From: Chondrus crispus
Lineage: Eukaryota > Rhodophyta > Florideophyceae > Gigartinales > Gigartinaceae
Length of the DNA: 64,000 bases
Direction: 5' to 3'
Assembly (NCBI RefSeq): GCF_000350225.1
Contig: NW_005179159.1
Span: 180,261 to 244,260 of the forward strand
Shown here: positions 50,590-62,697 of the stretch, one piece after another
Layout of the letters: each line of letters starts with the position of its first letter
How positions within the stretch are numbered: position 1 is the first letter of the stretch
Program-made: the position numbers and the translations under genes
Notes under the pieces: generated by a model
What the model saw: the letters and a program-made list of their open reading frames with translations, nothing else
Databases searched by the model: none
What the model was told of the DNA's origin: nothing

Positions 50590-52039
50590 TGCTTTACATC
50601 ACGAAATTATCCGGTTAGTAATGTTTAGATATGTTTGAACGAACTTGCACCCTCTGCGGCAAAGTTCCCGAAGAAGTGTCTTGTTCCACGTTTGGAGAAA
50701 GTGCTAGTGTGAATCGTGTGGATGATATTACCAGGATATAACGGTATGCACACATCTCCACGCTGTCGCCGTGTGTTATGATAACAAGACACTCCCCTTC
50801 TAGTACATAAGGCCTGCCGGCCTTCGAGTAGCGAAGACAGGTAGACGTTTTTCTAGGAACACAGGATACAGTACTCTTTCGAGTCGTTTGTCGACTCGGG
50901 TACAGTAAACTATCTGCCGGTCGTCGGCAGATTTCCCAGAACCCCTGTTCCAAGTGGCGATTTCCACAAGGGGGGCTCCCAATTTTTGAACAGTGTCCTA
51001 ATGTTCAAAACACCAATATTATTGGAAAAAAGTATCATTTTCCGGGCCTGGGCCCGAAAAAGACCCATCTATTCGAGCTTTCACGTCTCCATGCGGTAGT
51101 CGACGTGGATCAATTAAAAACAAATAAGTAAATTAGTTTCGGCGATTTCTCACAGCTGACAAAATTATGGCACAATATCAACCAGGGGACGAACCTCCAA
51201 TATCAGCACAGTGCGACAGTGCTGGCCCGACACGCAGTAAAGTTTATGTTGCTAAACGCAACGCACAAGCATCTGCATGTGTGATGATATTGTACACCTG
51301 ATCACAGTATCTAACCTGGGCCAGGTTAATTTTGAAGCTCATATTTCCAGATGCCCTCAACAAGTAATCTAGACCATGTTAATTTTGAATCCAGGCCAAT
51401 TCCTGTGGAATTCCAAAATAATCTGGACCATTTTGGTTTTTGGTGATATATTTAACCTGAACGCAGTCATCATACGCATTGCTACGACTCTTCATTCGAT
51501 TGGAGCACTATCAAAATTATTGCGATGTTCCGCAATAAAACTCCCTAATGGCCTGCAGCTCATGATACAGCTGCTTTTCCTCCCACAAACTGTTTTAATT
51601 TAGGGCCAAACCGGTTCGAATCATCCGTAATACTGTATTAGCCGGCAATATGATAAGCGGAGGAGGAGGGCTGGTAACAACAGTTAATCTGGACCATATT
51701 AATTTTGAATCCATACTATTTTGTGTGTCCAAGTTAAATACTGTGATCAGAGTAGTGACGTTGAGGGTCATGCTCAGTTCTCAGAATCTCCTGCAAAACT
51801 ACTGTTATGGACGGTGCCCTGTAGCACCTCCAAAAACAGTAATTTTTCCAATATTGGGGAACGGATGAAACAAAAAAGACTGGATACGAGGGATGTGCGG
51901 AGGCGATCTCGACGGAGACAGTTTTGACCTGTGAGGTTTTTATTCAAGTGGGTATGCTTTCCGCAGGAGTCAGCCGAGAGACAAGTGTGTTGTCACACGG
52001 GGTACATTCGGGCCGATATCACTTCTCAGGCGTCCCATG
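50590..52039. other. Decayed repeat DNA after the copia remnant
   Basis: 50,875-50,940 has two perfect hairpins (CGAGTCG/CGACTCG and ATCTGCCG/CGGCAGAT) like LTR U3 stems, and an AAGGGGGG tract at about 50,968. At 51,318, 51,370, 51,421 and 51,680 a word like CTGGACCAT-TTAATTTTGAATCCA recurs. A similar word is in the copia LTR at 62,722. No gene. Confidence 0.45.
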
Positions 52040-52357
52040 TGTAGCATAAACACCCCTAGGCGACTGAGGGTGTATGCGCAGTCCGACGTAGACCCGTTCG
52101 AACGGGAAGAAGGGTGAAGCATCAGCTAACGAGACAGGGAAGGGGGCCCTTGTAGCGTAGTAGAGCGGGACGGTCGGGGACGAGCGTACGCGCGGGCCGA
52201 TCTACGTTACACGTGTGCACGTGTATGTGCGTGTCCCTTGTCCCCATGGTGTACACGTGGACATGCGCGGTTGTACTGTAGAGCGTCGGGCTCTACCGTA
52301 TGAGATCCTGCTGTTGATCTAATCTAACTAAAAAGCCCCAGGGGGGGTTACACTACA
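52040..52357 (-). repeat. 3' LTR of element B
   Basis: Minus strand begins TGTAGTGTAACCCCCCC and ends GGTGTTTATGCTACA. It aligns at both ends with the 609-bp solo LTR at 38145-38753 and seems to lack about 290 bp internally. Confidence 0.8.
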
Positions 52358-52392
52358 CGGCCCCCCCCTCAAGACTGAACGTCGGCGTTCAG
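52358..52392 (-). promoter_or_regulatory. Hairpin and polypurine tract of element B
   Basis: Minus strand: CTGAACGCCGACGTTCAG hairpin, TCTTGAGGGGGGGGCCG, then the LTR. Same layout as 19251-19284 in element A, with compensating stem change (GTGAACG/CGTTCAC to CTGAACG/CGTTCAG). Confidence 0.85.
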
Positions 52393-52417
52393 TACTCTCG
52401 GGCTTGTAGAGGTGACC

Positions 52418-54899
52418 ATGTCGGAACCGCTCCCTGTGATCCTGGACTTGACCCGGATTCCGCCTGACCCGTCCCCATCACCGCGTGTATTCCAGTCCTC
52501 CGACGCTCCCGTGTCCAAGCTCCCCTTGAGCTCCCCTTTCCGTCGTCGCGCTCGCGTCTTCTAGCGGGTGAGGGACTCCCGTTCTTTGCGGTCCGGCCCC
52601 GGCAATCCTTGCTACACTACTGTGATCGTCCCCCTGTTCGTAGGGAGTCTCGACGTTCGGGTCATTATGCCGACCCCTCTCGAAGGTCCTCCCTCCGCCT
52701 CCGTTACTGCCCGCCCCGTTCTGGGCGGACCGGAGATTTCGTGCCCCCCGGCGCCTCTTTCTGGGGCCGTCGGACCCCTCTTGCCGACAGTCGCCGGCTT
52801 CGTGCCACAGAGGGTCATATCCCAAGGCAACCCGGCGCGGTCGGGCGCCCTTGGGCGACAAGTCCACCCTTCCAGGAGGTTCGCGGCTCCCGTGAGTCGA
52901 CGTCGTCCGTCGAGATCGTTCCCGCCTTAAGCAGTCGTCACGCCACCTCGGTGTCGCTCTCTGCTGACGATCCGGTGGTGCATCAAGTCGGCTTGCCGCC
53001 TCAGGAGTCGGTGGGAGAGCAGCCGCCGCCGCCTCTTCGAACGGTACGGCCCGGCGTGGACGCGGGTGACCCCCCTTCGGGGTGGTTCGGGGTCCCACTG
53101 GAACGATCAACACCGCTCCCTCTCGACCGCCTGAAGTTCCCCTCGTGCCGGTATGCCCGCTCGGGGGATACCGTCGGGGAACTGCTAGCGCGTGAGACCC
53201 TTCGCCCAGACTTTCTACGTGTACGCAAGTTATATGAGGCTGGGCGAGGGGAAGAAGCCTCTGTTGTGTTGGGGCGTCTTCTTGCCGAGGGGGATGGAGC
53301 GGCCTACCAGATCTCTTCTGCGATCGTCGGTGATCGTACTTTTGCTTATAGCTTGGCCGAGGCAGAATACGTTGATCGAATGGCGGACTATCTTATTAAC
53401 CGTGGGTCGACGCCCTCTCGCGAGTTCGTCCTGTCCACAGTCGCGGGACTGTACGTAAGCCCCCGCCCCTTTGCCTACTCAAAGACGCCCGTCGCCTTGC
53501 AAAAGTCGGCTTGTTCGCTCATGAGGCTACACCGCGTGGCCATTGCGCCCCACAATTGGGCGGCCTACCCGCACTCTGGGGAAGCGGACGGCCGCGTTTT
53601 CCGGTCGGCCGTCCTCGAGGACGGTCTATCCCCAAGTGATTTTACGTTACTCCCCACGGTGGTGGGGAAGCACTCCCCTCGTTGGGGGTGCATTCCCTAC
53701 TTCCTTACGCCTTAAAACACTTCGGGGTGGCGTGTGCTGATCCGACGTATCCCGCGTATGCCGCTCAGATGCACAACGGAGAGAGGGAGTGGGCATGGGC
53801 GCTCGGTAACGCCTTCATGAACTAATTATCGATCCATGGACGGGTGTTCGTTCAGCCCACTAGAGTATTAGCCCAACTGGGGAAAGTAGCGTGGGACCTC
53901 CCCAACGTGCCCCTACATCCGCTCGAGCGGAGTTCCATGGACGTACCCTGGACGTACGCCTTCACCCTCGAGTTGATGCATGGAGATTGCGATGCCGTTC
54001 CCCGCCACCTCCACCACTGGACGGATTTCACAACTGGCTTCCAGTCCTCATTTCTGGCCTACGACTACCGATCCGGCGCCTTCGTGGCGCAACAGACAGT
54101 TGCGGCCCCTTGTCCTAGGCAGTAGGGAGGCGGGGTCGGCTCGGCCTCACGACTGGCTCTTAAGAAACGGTACCGGGATCTAGACGGGGAGCTTCCGACT
54201 TTCTCCTTCGCGGGTACGAACCCGCCATCAGGACTGTCGGTGCCCGTGGGCGACCACCGCCCCCTGGGGAGTCCTCAGGTCCCCCCCGTGCCTCCTCTCG
54301 ACCCGACCCCGGCCAGTGCCGCTCCGAGCGGGCAAGCGGTACGTCGCCTGACGCTCGAGCGGGCAGATATCCATGACACACCAATATTACATCACGCCCT
54401 CGGGAACGCGAGCGATCGTTCGTAGCAAGTAGAACGTTTGATCAGCACCCTTGCCAGCTGGTACTTAGTGCGGGGCGAGGAGGCACATGGCCTCGCCGCG
54501 CAGCATGATTCGCACATGTCCGAACTGCGCCATCTACGTGGCGAGTTAACGAGGGTGCCCGATGCTATGGCCACGCAGACCCGGGTCCTCGAACGGACGA
54601 CCGCTGATTGGGACCGATACCGTGCCGAGCGGGACGCGCTGCGTGGTCTCCGCGAGGCGCCTCCGGCTGCGTCGCGTTCGACTTTGCGAGACCCTTTCGA
54701 AAATCAGGGACGTGAGGCACCGGTGGTCGATCGTAACACTGCCCTTGAGGGCGGTGAGCTGCGCTGGAGCCGCGATAACGAGATAGACATGCCTCCTCTG
54801 GAGGGGTTGGGCTGGGGGTTATCATTTGACCCCAGTTATTGCCCTTCGGGTCTCTACAGACCGGGTCCTACAACGGGCCCTAACGGCTCAAGCCGTTAA
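52418..54899 (+). pseudogene. Decayed copy of the antisense ORF in element B
   Basis: Plus strand, opposite to B's pol. A candidate ATG at 52418 (MSEPLPVILDL) is followed by a TAG. The conserved core reads RSTPLPLDRLKFPSCRYARSG, LLAEGDGAAYQI, SLAEAEYVDRMADYL, VAGLYVSPRPFAYSKTPVAL and RVFRSAVLEDGLSPSDF. After a frameshift near 53680 come GVHSLLPYALKHFG, GEREWAWALGN, a TAA at 53824, HGRVFVQPTRV and HWTDFTTGFQSSFLAYDY. After another shift: LASWYLVRGEEAHGLAAQHD, DRYRAERDALRGLREAP and DPSYCPSGLYRPG to 54899. These match the 772-codon ORF of A in order from about residue 165 to the end. No known family. Confidence 0.85.
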
Positions 54900-56094
54900 G
54901 CGCGCGGTGGTCACGGAGCCCTGACCGTCCATCTACGTAAAGACATTTCCCCCTTCCCCCTTTTTTTGTTCCCCCATTCCTCCTTCTTCCCTCGGGCTAT
55001 ACCGCTGAGGTATTCTTTTCTGTCGTTTCCCTCCTCGAGGGCGGTCCCGAGGGAGGGAGACCTTTTCGCCACGGCCCCGGGGTCGACCTCGCTCGAGGTA
55101 TCCATTTTGCTTGATCTCGAGATCTCGCGAACGGATCCGTTCGCGTCGAGGTATAGATGATGCCAGAACCCTCCAATTCTTGGTCTCCCTGTCACGGGGG
55201 TACGACACCGGTCGTTTCGTTCGTAGGGGGCAAGGTGTAGTTGGTTTGGTTAAGGCGGAGGTTGTCGAAGTAGGTGCCCCTACGGAGGGGTAGTACTGCC
55301 CTCGCGTAGCTTCACAATTCCCTCTCTGGTCGCCCTTCGTTGAGTCATGAGGAAGTCGGTACGTCCTGGGGCGTTCAGGGGGAGAGGGAGGTCTGTCGGG
55401 AGGCGCGTTGAGGCCGAGATCTCCCTACCCGTCTTCGCACGAGCGGGCGGAGGGTGCTGTTCGAGGGCCAGTGCACTTGAGTGACACTCGGGGCGAGCTA
55501 TTCCCGATGCCCTTGGACTGCGCCTGCGACATTTGTTGCCTGGCCGGGCGTTCTCCCCAGTTCCCTTCTTAAGGCTGCACGGAGCTGACAATACCATATC
55601 ACGAGCACAGGAGCCTCGTCCTATTTGGGGGCCGTGGTGCTGTCGACATGCGCCAGTCCGTCCCCGTCCCGGCCCAGTGCTGTACGAGGCGAGGGGTTGA
55701 CTACTGCGGCTCTTGCGGCTCTCGTGCGTCGGTACGCGGTTCTTTCGGACGCGTGCGTTCTCCCGGACCGTTGGTATGGCCAACGGACGACCTAGTCGTG
55801 TACTCGTTCCCGTCGTGTCGGGTGGCGGCGCCGTTTCCCTTCGGCAGGGCGCTATTCGAGGCGTCCCCCTCCCCACGACATACTGTCCGTCCAGTAGGTG
55901 CATTCCATCTCCTCCGAAGTGACGGTCTCCAGGCAGATGACCGGGCTCGGCGTAGTCTTCAACGTGTCCGTCCACAGCTCTTGCGGCGCTGTTCGCGACG
56001 CGTCGGCGATTCTGTGCGCGGGAGGCTGTCGTGCACTACAGCCACGTGTGGCGGACTGTACGCAGAGCGACGCGCGTTCGGACGCGTAAGGGGA

Positions 56095-56460
56095 TAACGG
56101 GAGACCACCCCGTGGATGACCGGGACCGGGATCCGGGCGCGGCTTGCGCGGTAGGGAACTAGAACTAGAGTCAGCAATAAAAAGGAATAATTAAAGGAAA
56201 AACAGAGCTAACGGCGCGGGAAGCACAGTAGTTAACGTAGGGCTCGCGTGAGTGGGTCGACGCGCGCAGAGAAGGCAGTTGGGATTCTAGGGGTGTAGAT
56301 GGCTCGGTCGGTATGGGCGGGCCAGTACCGACTCGGTACCAGAAACTCGGAGTCGAGGCTACAACCTTGAATCCAGAAACCAAGGTAAACGACCCGAGGC
56401 TTCGTGCCTCTTTGCTTTGATTATCGGGTTGACTATATAGTCCCCGTCGCCGTAATGGTG
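56095..56460 (+). repeat. Direct repeat in element B, copy 1
   Basis: GGGAGACCACC...GTAGGGAA...GAGGCTAC...CCAGAAACC...GCTTCGTG...ACTATATAG. The same words in the same order are at 58970-59290. Diverged, with indels. Confidence 0.7.
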
Positions 56461-56904
56461 AAGCTTAATTACACTATAAATTAGAATAACTAGAATATAC
56501 GGGTGTAGCCCCGGGGTGTAGCAGAGGGATTACACGTGTCCACCGGTGGGGACCCGGCCGAGGGACAGGGTGTAGTGCAATGTGCCTGGCAGGCCGCGAA
56601 CACAGTCCGACGGTCAAACAAAAAGAAGAAAAACAACAACAGCAACAACCACTGCCGATGGCACGCGCTACGGAGCGTTCGAGACTCCCTTTCCCCTTGT
56701 GTGGGCTTGCGGCCTACGGTAGCTCAACTCCAACGGGGGGCTACGGGAAGATGCCCGGCCCGGGAGGATAATGGTGGTAGAGACTTGTGAAGACTTGAGC
56801 GCTCGACGAGTGCGGGTTGGGCTTGTCTACGAGGATGTAACTGCGGTTCGCTGGGTTGTAAGGCCAATGCTCGACGAGCGTTTTCAGCACCTTGGGTATA
56901 ATTC

Positions 56905-57188
56905 AAGGTCTTCGACGGGGGCTTGTTCAGCACTACCCGACGGGATCGTAACCGTGTAGCATCGCTACTACCGACGTGTTGCCCGATGGCTAAAAATACC
57001 CTCACCAGCGCGATCGCAATCGCGATAGCTGGTACCAACTCTGTCTTATACAGTAAGACCTTCGACGGAGGCGTCGTTGCAACAGCCTTCCGACGGAACT
57101 TGAAACAGTAGCACCGCTACACAACGTGTTTCCCGATGGCGAAAACACCTACACCGGATCGGTCGCAACCAACTCCAGTGGAACCAAC
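56905..57188 (+). repeat. Tandem duplication of a ~150-bp unit
   Basis: Copy 1 from AAGGTCTTCGACGGGGGC (56905), copy 2 from AAGACCTTCGACGGAGGC (57055). Both continue through GTAGCA(T/C)CGCTAC and CGATGGC(T/G)AAAA and end ACCAAC. Confidence 0.75.
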
Positions 57189-58048
57189 ACAATTAAGGGA
57201 AATATAGAGATAGAGGTAGAAAAGAATAGGGAAATAAAGGAAAAAGAAAAGGGGAACCCCCGAGCGCAAAGGATAAAGTAATGTGTGGTAAAAGGGAGCG
57301 TCTTGGGAAAGACAGACTTCGACCAAGGCGATATTCAACTCTGGCAACTCGGGTTACCTTTACTGACTTGGTCGTCAGAGGACTAAGGTATATATCGCCC
57401 CGCCGGAGTCACTACAGTAGCTCGCGGCGATAGATCCTAGATGTAATCTAGTGTCAGCAAAATTAATGACAATTAATTAACTAAATAATATAAAATAATT
57501 AAAAATTAAAACTGTGCAATTATTCACACATGTGTCCCCCAACGCGGACTACTTTTCATATCCAAATATTTTCCTTTCTTTTCACCCCCCTTTTCAGGTG
57601 CGTATTGCACTACACAGGGTGAGTGCACGTGTACCTGGGGTACACGTGGTGGCGGTCCAGCTTGATTTTGGCTGGTAGGGACAGCTGTCCCGTCATAGTG
57701 TACAGTGCACTACTGATCCCCCTTCTTAGAGAACCACGCGTCCCCGCGTGTAGGTACGTAGAAATTATCGCCAAATTATCGGGGGTGCTGATATTGGGGC
57801 GATGTGCAAGGGAGGGCGCCATAGCGGGGTTGTTGGATCAGCGATCGAGGGTAAATCGAAGGCGTGCGTTTCTGCAAGCCAGCTTGTCGGAGGCGGTCTT
57901 CCGCAATATTCCAACTTTCCATCTAGAGCGGCCGGCTTGTCTCCGCCCTCCTCTTGCGGTTTCCTCGACACAGTCCACGCTGTCACGGTGCGCGGAAAAG
58001 AACGATTTGTCATCGGAGAGGCGTTTTGCCCGGGTCGGCGCGGCGACG

Positions 58049-58753
58049 ATGGATCGGTTCCGCAAGCCCTACGGGGAACTGGAGGTCGCGGAGGAAGCAG
58101 AGGTGCGGGGGTGGCCTTCCCCTCGGTTTCCGCGTGGCAAGGGCATGTCCGACGATCCCTTGCTATTCGAACGTGCACCATTCCTTGCTCCCGAGGGGTT
58201 ACGGGACACACATCTCGTGCGGTTGTATGCGGATGTGACTGGTGCTCTCCCCGGGGGTCTCAGCCTACGAGCTGTATAGTCACGCGATTTTTGCTACCGT
58301 CTCGTGGTGGACGGTGAGCATGTCTGGCCGAAGTACCGCCGTATTGGGCGTGACCGACGTCAGAGATATATGGCGTTGTTGGTTCGTCGGCTGTCGAGGA
58401 CGCCGTGCAATCTCCCAATTCCCGTGGAATGGGACTTTGATGCGTGGGCGTATCTTACAGAAGGCGACCGCGGTTATGTCGCCAATCTGCGGAGATTGTT
58501 GGATCATCTACCGGAGCGGTTTGAGGAGCCAAGGATCGCGTACATGGCTTGGGACAAGACCATCCTCCCTCCTCGCTACGAGAGGTACGTAGAACGGGAG
58601 AGCAACCCCGGGTACTACGACATGCTCAAATACGAGCGTCGGATGCGCAACGCTCTCGGTGTGTTTGTCGCCTACGAGTGGATCGAAGCAACGAATTTCG
58701 AGCCGCGTTCTCGGTATGAGCGGTATCCTCAGATACCGCATTGGTTTTCGTAG
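58049..58753 (+). pseudogene. Second possible antisense ORF of element B, unknown
   Basis: ATG at 58049 opens MDRFRKPYGELEVAEEAEVR. A TAG at 58277-58279 interrupts, then the same frame continues DFCYRLVVDGEHVWPKYRRI, PCNLPIPVEWDFDAWAYLTE, LDHLPERFEEPRIAYMAWDK and RMRNALGVFVAYEWIEATNF to a stop at 58753. About 235 codons with balanced composition, rich in Tyr/Trp/Arg. A single in-frame stop in a long coherent frame suggests a once-coding gene. No match was seen in element A and no family is recognised. Confidence 0.45.
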
Positions 58754-58969
58754 TACGAAGTCCCTGCGGACTTCGTTGCGGAGGTCCCACCTTGTCTGGT
58801 GTATTTCGGCTTGAGTCTGAATGACTCGCCGCAGTCTCCGCGTTTGATGATATTCCTCACCGAATTGATCGTTGTCGTGGCGAAAAGGTTCATTTTGTCG
58901 TGCACTGAGGGGGAAGGGTGGGATCCCCCTCTGGCAGAGCGCGCGCGTTCGGGGGCGCGTGTAGGGGAT

Positions 58970-59290
58970 TCGGGAGACCACCTGTAAAGGAACCGGTACG
59001 GAGCCGGGCGCTATGCGCAGTAGGGAATTGGAGAGGTAAAAGGAAATGGAGGACACGCCCAGGAGGGGTGGAGCGGTAGGGACAGGCTGGCGCGCACGCC
59101 ACAGTAGGGCAGCAGGGCGCGCGCGCGCTAGAGATAGGTGGGAATCGGGACGTACATGGCTCGCAGGGTACCGTCGTGGGACGGGGACCGACGCGAGGCT
59201 ACGACTCCGTTCCAGAAACCCAAGTTGTAGACCCAAAGCTTCGTGAGGATTTAGTTAGGGTCCGACGTCGAACTATATAGAAGTCGACGT
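58970..59290 (+). repeat. Direct repeat in element B, copy 2
   Basis: Second copy of 56095-56460, ending GAACTATATAGAAGTCGACG. It lies just upstream of the ORF at 59491. Confidence 0.7.
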
Positions 59291-59490
59291 CGGGATATAA
59301 TAATAATACTAATTAAAATAAAAGGGGCACGACACTCGTGACACGTGGTGGTGGGCCACGGGTAAACGTGGTTAATTGGCACGGATAAACATGATGTATA
59401 ACACGGGTACACGTGGGTAATGGCACGAATAAACGTGAGGTATAACACGGGCACACGTGGGTAGAACTGTCAGTACTGCGACAGGGCTCC

Positions 59491-59814
59491 ATGGAGCTTA
59501 CACCCGGCCACGAGCTGGGGATTGGATACACGGTTACACGTGGTATATATATCACTTATGATAGTGAGGCATCCCGCATGTGCTACAGTACAGCATCGCG
59601 ATTACGCGGAGCGATCAGTGCTCTACACGTTTGGTCATCTCTGGACGGCCGTTTGTGCGTGTTGCCGACCATGATTGTCAAATGGTTGCGCAAGCTCGAC
59701 TTGCAGGGGGTCCTCTGTGGGGATTCGGTTTGCGAGCAGCTGAATACGCTGCTTGATCTTCATGACCGGGTTGATTGGCCACGGGTGCCTTATGGTCAGG
59801 TGTGGCGGGAGTGA
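59491..59814 (+). CDS. Small ORF in element B, unrecognised
   Basis: 107 codons, ATG at 59491: MELTPGHELGIGYTVTRGIY ... ISALHVWSSLDGRLCVLPTM ... WLRKLDLQGVLCGDSVCEQL. It lies about 220 bp after a TATATAG word in the direct repeat. It could be a real short antisense gene or the end of a decayed one. No supporting homolog in the window. Confidence 0.3.
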   Translation: MELTPGHELGIGYTVTRGIYITYDSEASRMCYSTASRLRGAISALHVWSSLDGRLCVLPTMIVKWLRKLDLQGVLCGDSVCEQLNTLLDLHDRVDWPRVPYGQVWRE

Positions 59815-61278
59815 AACGCCTCAAGACGGCGGCGGACGCAGGGGTTACCACGGTCGTGGTGGACACCCCTATGGGAGGGACGGCTCCGGCGGCGACGACG
59901 GTCGAGGAGGACCCCATCGATTCTGAGTAAGGGTCGATTCCGTCGGATGCGCCAGTGGCGCCGGTCGCCGGGGTCGAGGATGACCTCGTCGACTATGAGG
60001 AGTCAGGATAGTTGCTGGTATGCGTCCTCGTAAAGGAGCACCCCGTGGTAGCGCGTAACGCACGAGTCAGGCAAGAGGGGAGATACTGCGACGGAGGTAT
60101 GATGGTTAACCATAAACAGAACCTATCTTCTCATGATTGCCTTACGTAGACGTTCGCAGATACGCAGAGCTGCGCGCGGTAAGTTGATGCCGGGATGCAC
60201 GACGTGAGGGCCCGAGTCGTTGTCAATGACGTTTATATCGGCGGGATCTGTAGGTGGCTGGTAGTCCGCGTCTCCCCTTCTGGTAATCCGGCTCAGGGAC
60301 GAACGTGGTGGTGACGTCACCCCGGGAACGATTTTCCCGCGATGCCCGTATACGACGCGAAGAATCGCTTCCTTTTTCATTATGGCGAGTGACGTTTGTT
60401 CTGCCGGTGGTGGCGAACCCAGGGACGGGGTCAGTCCTCTATTATGGTAACTCCAAAGTTGACTCCCGCTTATCTCGTGTGTCGAGCTCCAGAGGGGACG
60501 CACACGGCGGGGGGTCACTTCGGCTCGCCGCTACAGCGGGCGACTGCGGAAAGTTGCTCGCGAGGACGGTAAGGTCGGAGAGGCACAGATTTGGCGTAAC
60601 GTCAGCGCGTTGCCGACCGGTAGAGGTCGGGGAGGGCGTGACGTGACCGTCCTAAAGCATAGTACCTGGTTGCCGCACGCAGTACTCAAGTGAGCGGGGG
60701 GATGCCATATGACGGGGCGTGACTTGAGGCGTCACAACCAAGGAGCAACCACGACTCTTAAGTCGGAGGGCGGCGCTCGTGAGGCGTGACCACGCCAGTT
60801 GTGGCGTATAACCGGTTGGACTTGACGTTGTCCCGACAGACCAGTGGGTATCGTGCCGCTCTCGGGCCCACGCGAGACGGATGACGGAAGTGCTATGACA
60901 CGAGGGCCCGTATGCGGTCAACGGGGTCAGAGACGGAACGGATCACCCGTACCCCGGGAGGGGGCGGTTTCCCGCCGTCCGAGGGATTATGGGGTCTCCG
61001 AGGGAGGTGCTGCCGAAACAGCCAGGTGGACGTTGCCGCGACCGTGGCAGAGTGAGGGCCGTCCGCGACGATAGCGGGAAAGGCGGGTTCAGCCCTTACT
61101 AGCCACTGTAGTGGGTGGTCGTTACGTGGGGACGAGACGCACGAGGTCTGGATGATGGGAGTCAAGCGATGCGGGGCGGGGTCGTCGTCAGGAAAGGACA
61201 CGGGGCACAACACAAACAACTAGATGGTGGGCGTGTGAGCTAGTTTTCGACCCCCACGCTGTCCAGGGTGGACCATAA
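59815..61278. other. Noncoding part of element B next to pol
   Basis: No convincing ORF or repeat; GC-rich and comparable in position to 12961-15288 of element A. Confidence 0.4.
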
Positions 61279-62697
61279 CTACAGGTCCGGGGTGGGGGGA
61301 CGCTTGCACTTGCAAAACCGCCCAACGGTATTATAATCGATGTAATTTGCGGGTTCCCAGGTTTCATCGTCCACTGTGTATCCGTACCAACGGACTCGGA
61401 AGAGTGGTATCTCGTCCGGTCCCGGCTTGTCTTCCGTCAGTGCCTGAACCACGTAAGTCTGTGTGGCCTCCTCCGTAGGGGAAGGAGGTCGTTTTGTCGC
61501 CTTGGCGGGCGTGTTTGACGCGTTTTGATATGAGGAATCAACTGCGGTTGACGGGTGAGGAGGGTTTTCCGGGGACATGAGGAGGGGTTGACTGAAGGCA
61601 GACATAGACGCAAATTTGGCGACGTGCCTCTTGGCAATCTCCTCCGTACCTGGCGGTGTCTCATTTGGGCAGCCAGTGGAGTCCGCGGTCACCGCCGGTG
61701 CGGCGGGCTCGGTCGGGGATATTTTCTTTTGAATTTTTCTCGGGTCTCGTATCCACGTGTCCTGTGGCTTGGCGGTGAAGGTACGCGTTCGTTCGTTCGG
61801 CGACTTATCGCCGTTCGGGCGCCGGTCGCTCGCCGGGGGCGTGTTGCGTTGAGCCTCGTCTCCATGGCATGCGTGTCACGGTGACGTGGCGACTCTAACC
61901 GTGACGGTAGCCGTGAGGGAGGGAGTCCCTCCATAGACACGGATTCTTCGCCTACAGTGGCAGATCTCCTATTCAATTGGGAAATTACCCGTGCGTGCGC
62001 GCCGTCTCGGAGAGCGTCCATTAATCTGGATGCAGGAGGGCTCCCTGTGGGCTCGCTATTTGATTTCGACCTTGAAGGTCGTGTTTTTTCGCGCCATGCG
62101 TCGCGTTTTCGACCTCATTCTTATCGCAAGTAGTGTCTCAGTCCTCAAGATCTGTTGACTTTGGCGGAGATATATCCGGGTTACCTGTGTCGAGGTCGTC
62201 TCTCAGCGGGCGGGGAGGTGCCCCGGCGGGGAGGAAGGTAGAAGCATCGCCGTTGGCCGGCGTAGGTGACGAGTGTTCGGCGTTGGCGGGTATGGTCACC
62301 TCCGTGGGTGTTGGCGTCGTGAGTTCGGTCCGTAGAGGGGGAGCCTTCACAATGCTGTCTCTCGAGACTCTATCTTTCAGGCCTGTAGTCCGGACAGTGG
62401 TCACTGTATGCTCGTCGAGCGCCACCACCGGAAACGGGCCCTTCCGTCCGTGGGGCTAACTTGTTATTGACCCAGTCCTTATCCGTCTTCTCATCCACTC
62501 GCAGGGATGTCTCTCGTTCGATGAGGACTTGATCCCCAACCGAATATTGTGGTGTCGGCGTCCGTAATCTCCTATCGAAATCGCGTTTATATCGGTCCTA
62601 ACCAGTGAGTACCGTGTCGCGGGCTGTTGAAATGAGCCCGCGTAACCACGTGAAGAAACGGAGCTTGTACTGCGTCCGCGAGACATCCTAGTCACTT
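61279..62697 (-). pseudogene. pol: Pol C-terminus of element B: integrase tail and chromodomain
   Basis: Minus strand from 62697. After degenerate sequence and a TAG comes RYKRDFDRRLRTPTPQYSVG, matching A's RYKRDFDKRVRT. Next is NNKLAPRTEGP, the GPY/F module (A has SNKLALPAVGPY), then a long Pro/Thr/Ser-rich linker. The chromodomain reads PLFRVRWYGYTVDDETWEPA, ending near FCKCKRPPTPDL at 61279. Several frame changes, for example near 62440. Cut at 62698 by a copia LTR. Confidence 0.8.

Larger units (their letters stand above)
54900..58048. other. Noncoding part of element B with repeats
   Basis: No gene supported. Contains a tandem duplication (56905-57188) and the first copy of a ~350-bp direct repeat (56095-56460). 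TATA-like words (CTATATAG at 56434, TATATATCG at 57390) lie in similar GC-rich settings and may be promoters of antisense transcripts. Confidence 0.45.
52040..62697 (-). mobile_element. Ty3/gypsy element B, relative of A, 3' part only
   Basis: Minus strand, right to left: integrase C-terminus and chromodomain (62697-61279), 6.4 kb with possible plus-strand ORFs, a decayed antisense ORF (54899-52418), hairpin and polypurine tract, 3' LTR (52357-52040). Same order as element A, with the extra ORF on the opposite strand at the same end. The 5' part continues beyond copia element H, which inserted at 62698. Confidence 0.85.

Noticed and set aside
51605-51640. tRNA T-arm-like GGTTCGAATC
   Set aside because: The flanks do not form a T-stem or cloverleaf, and no acceptor or anticodon arm is present.
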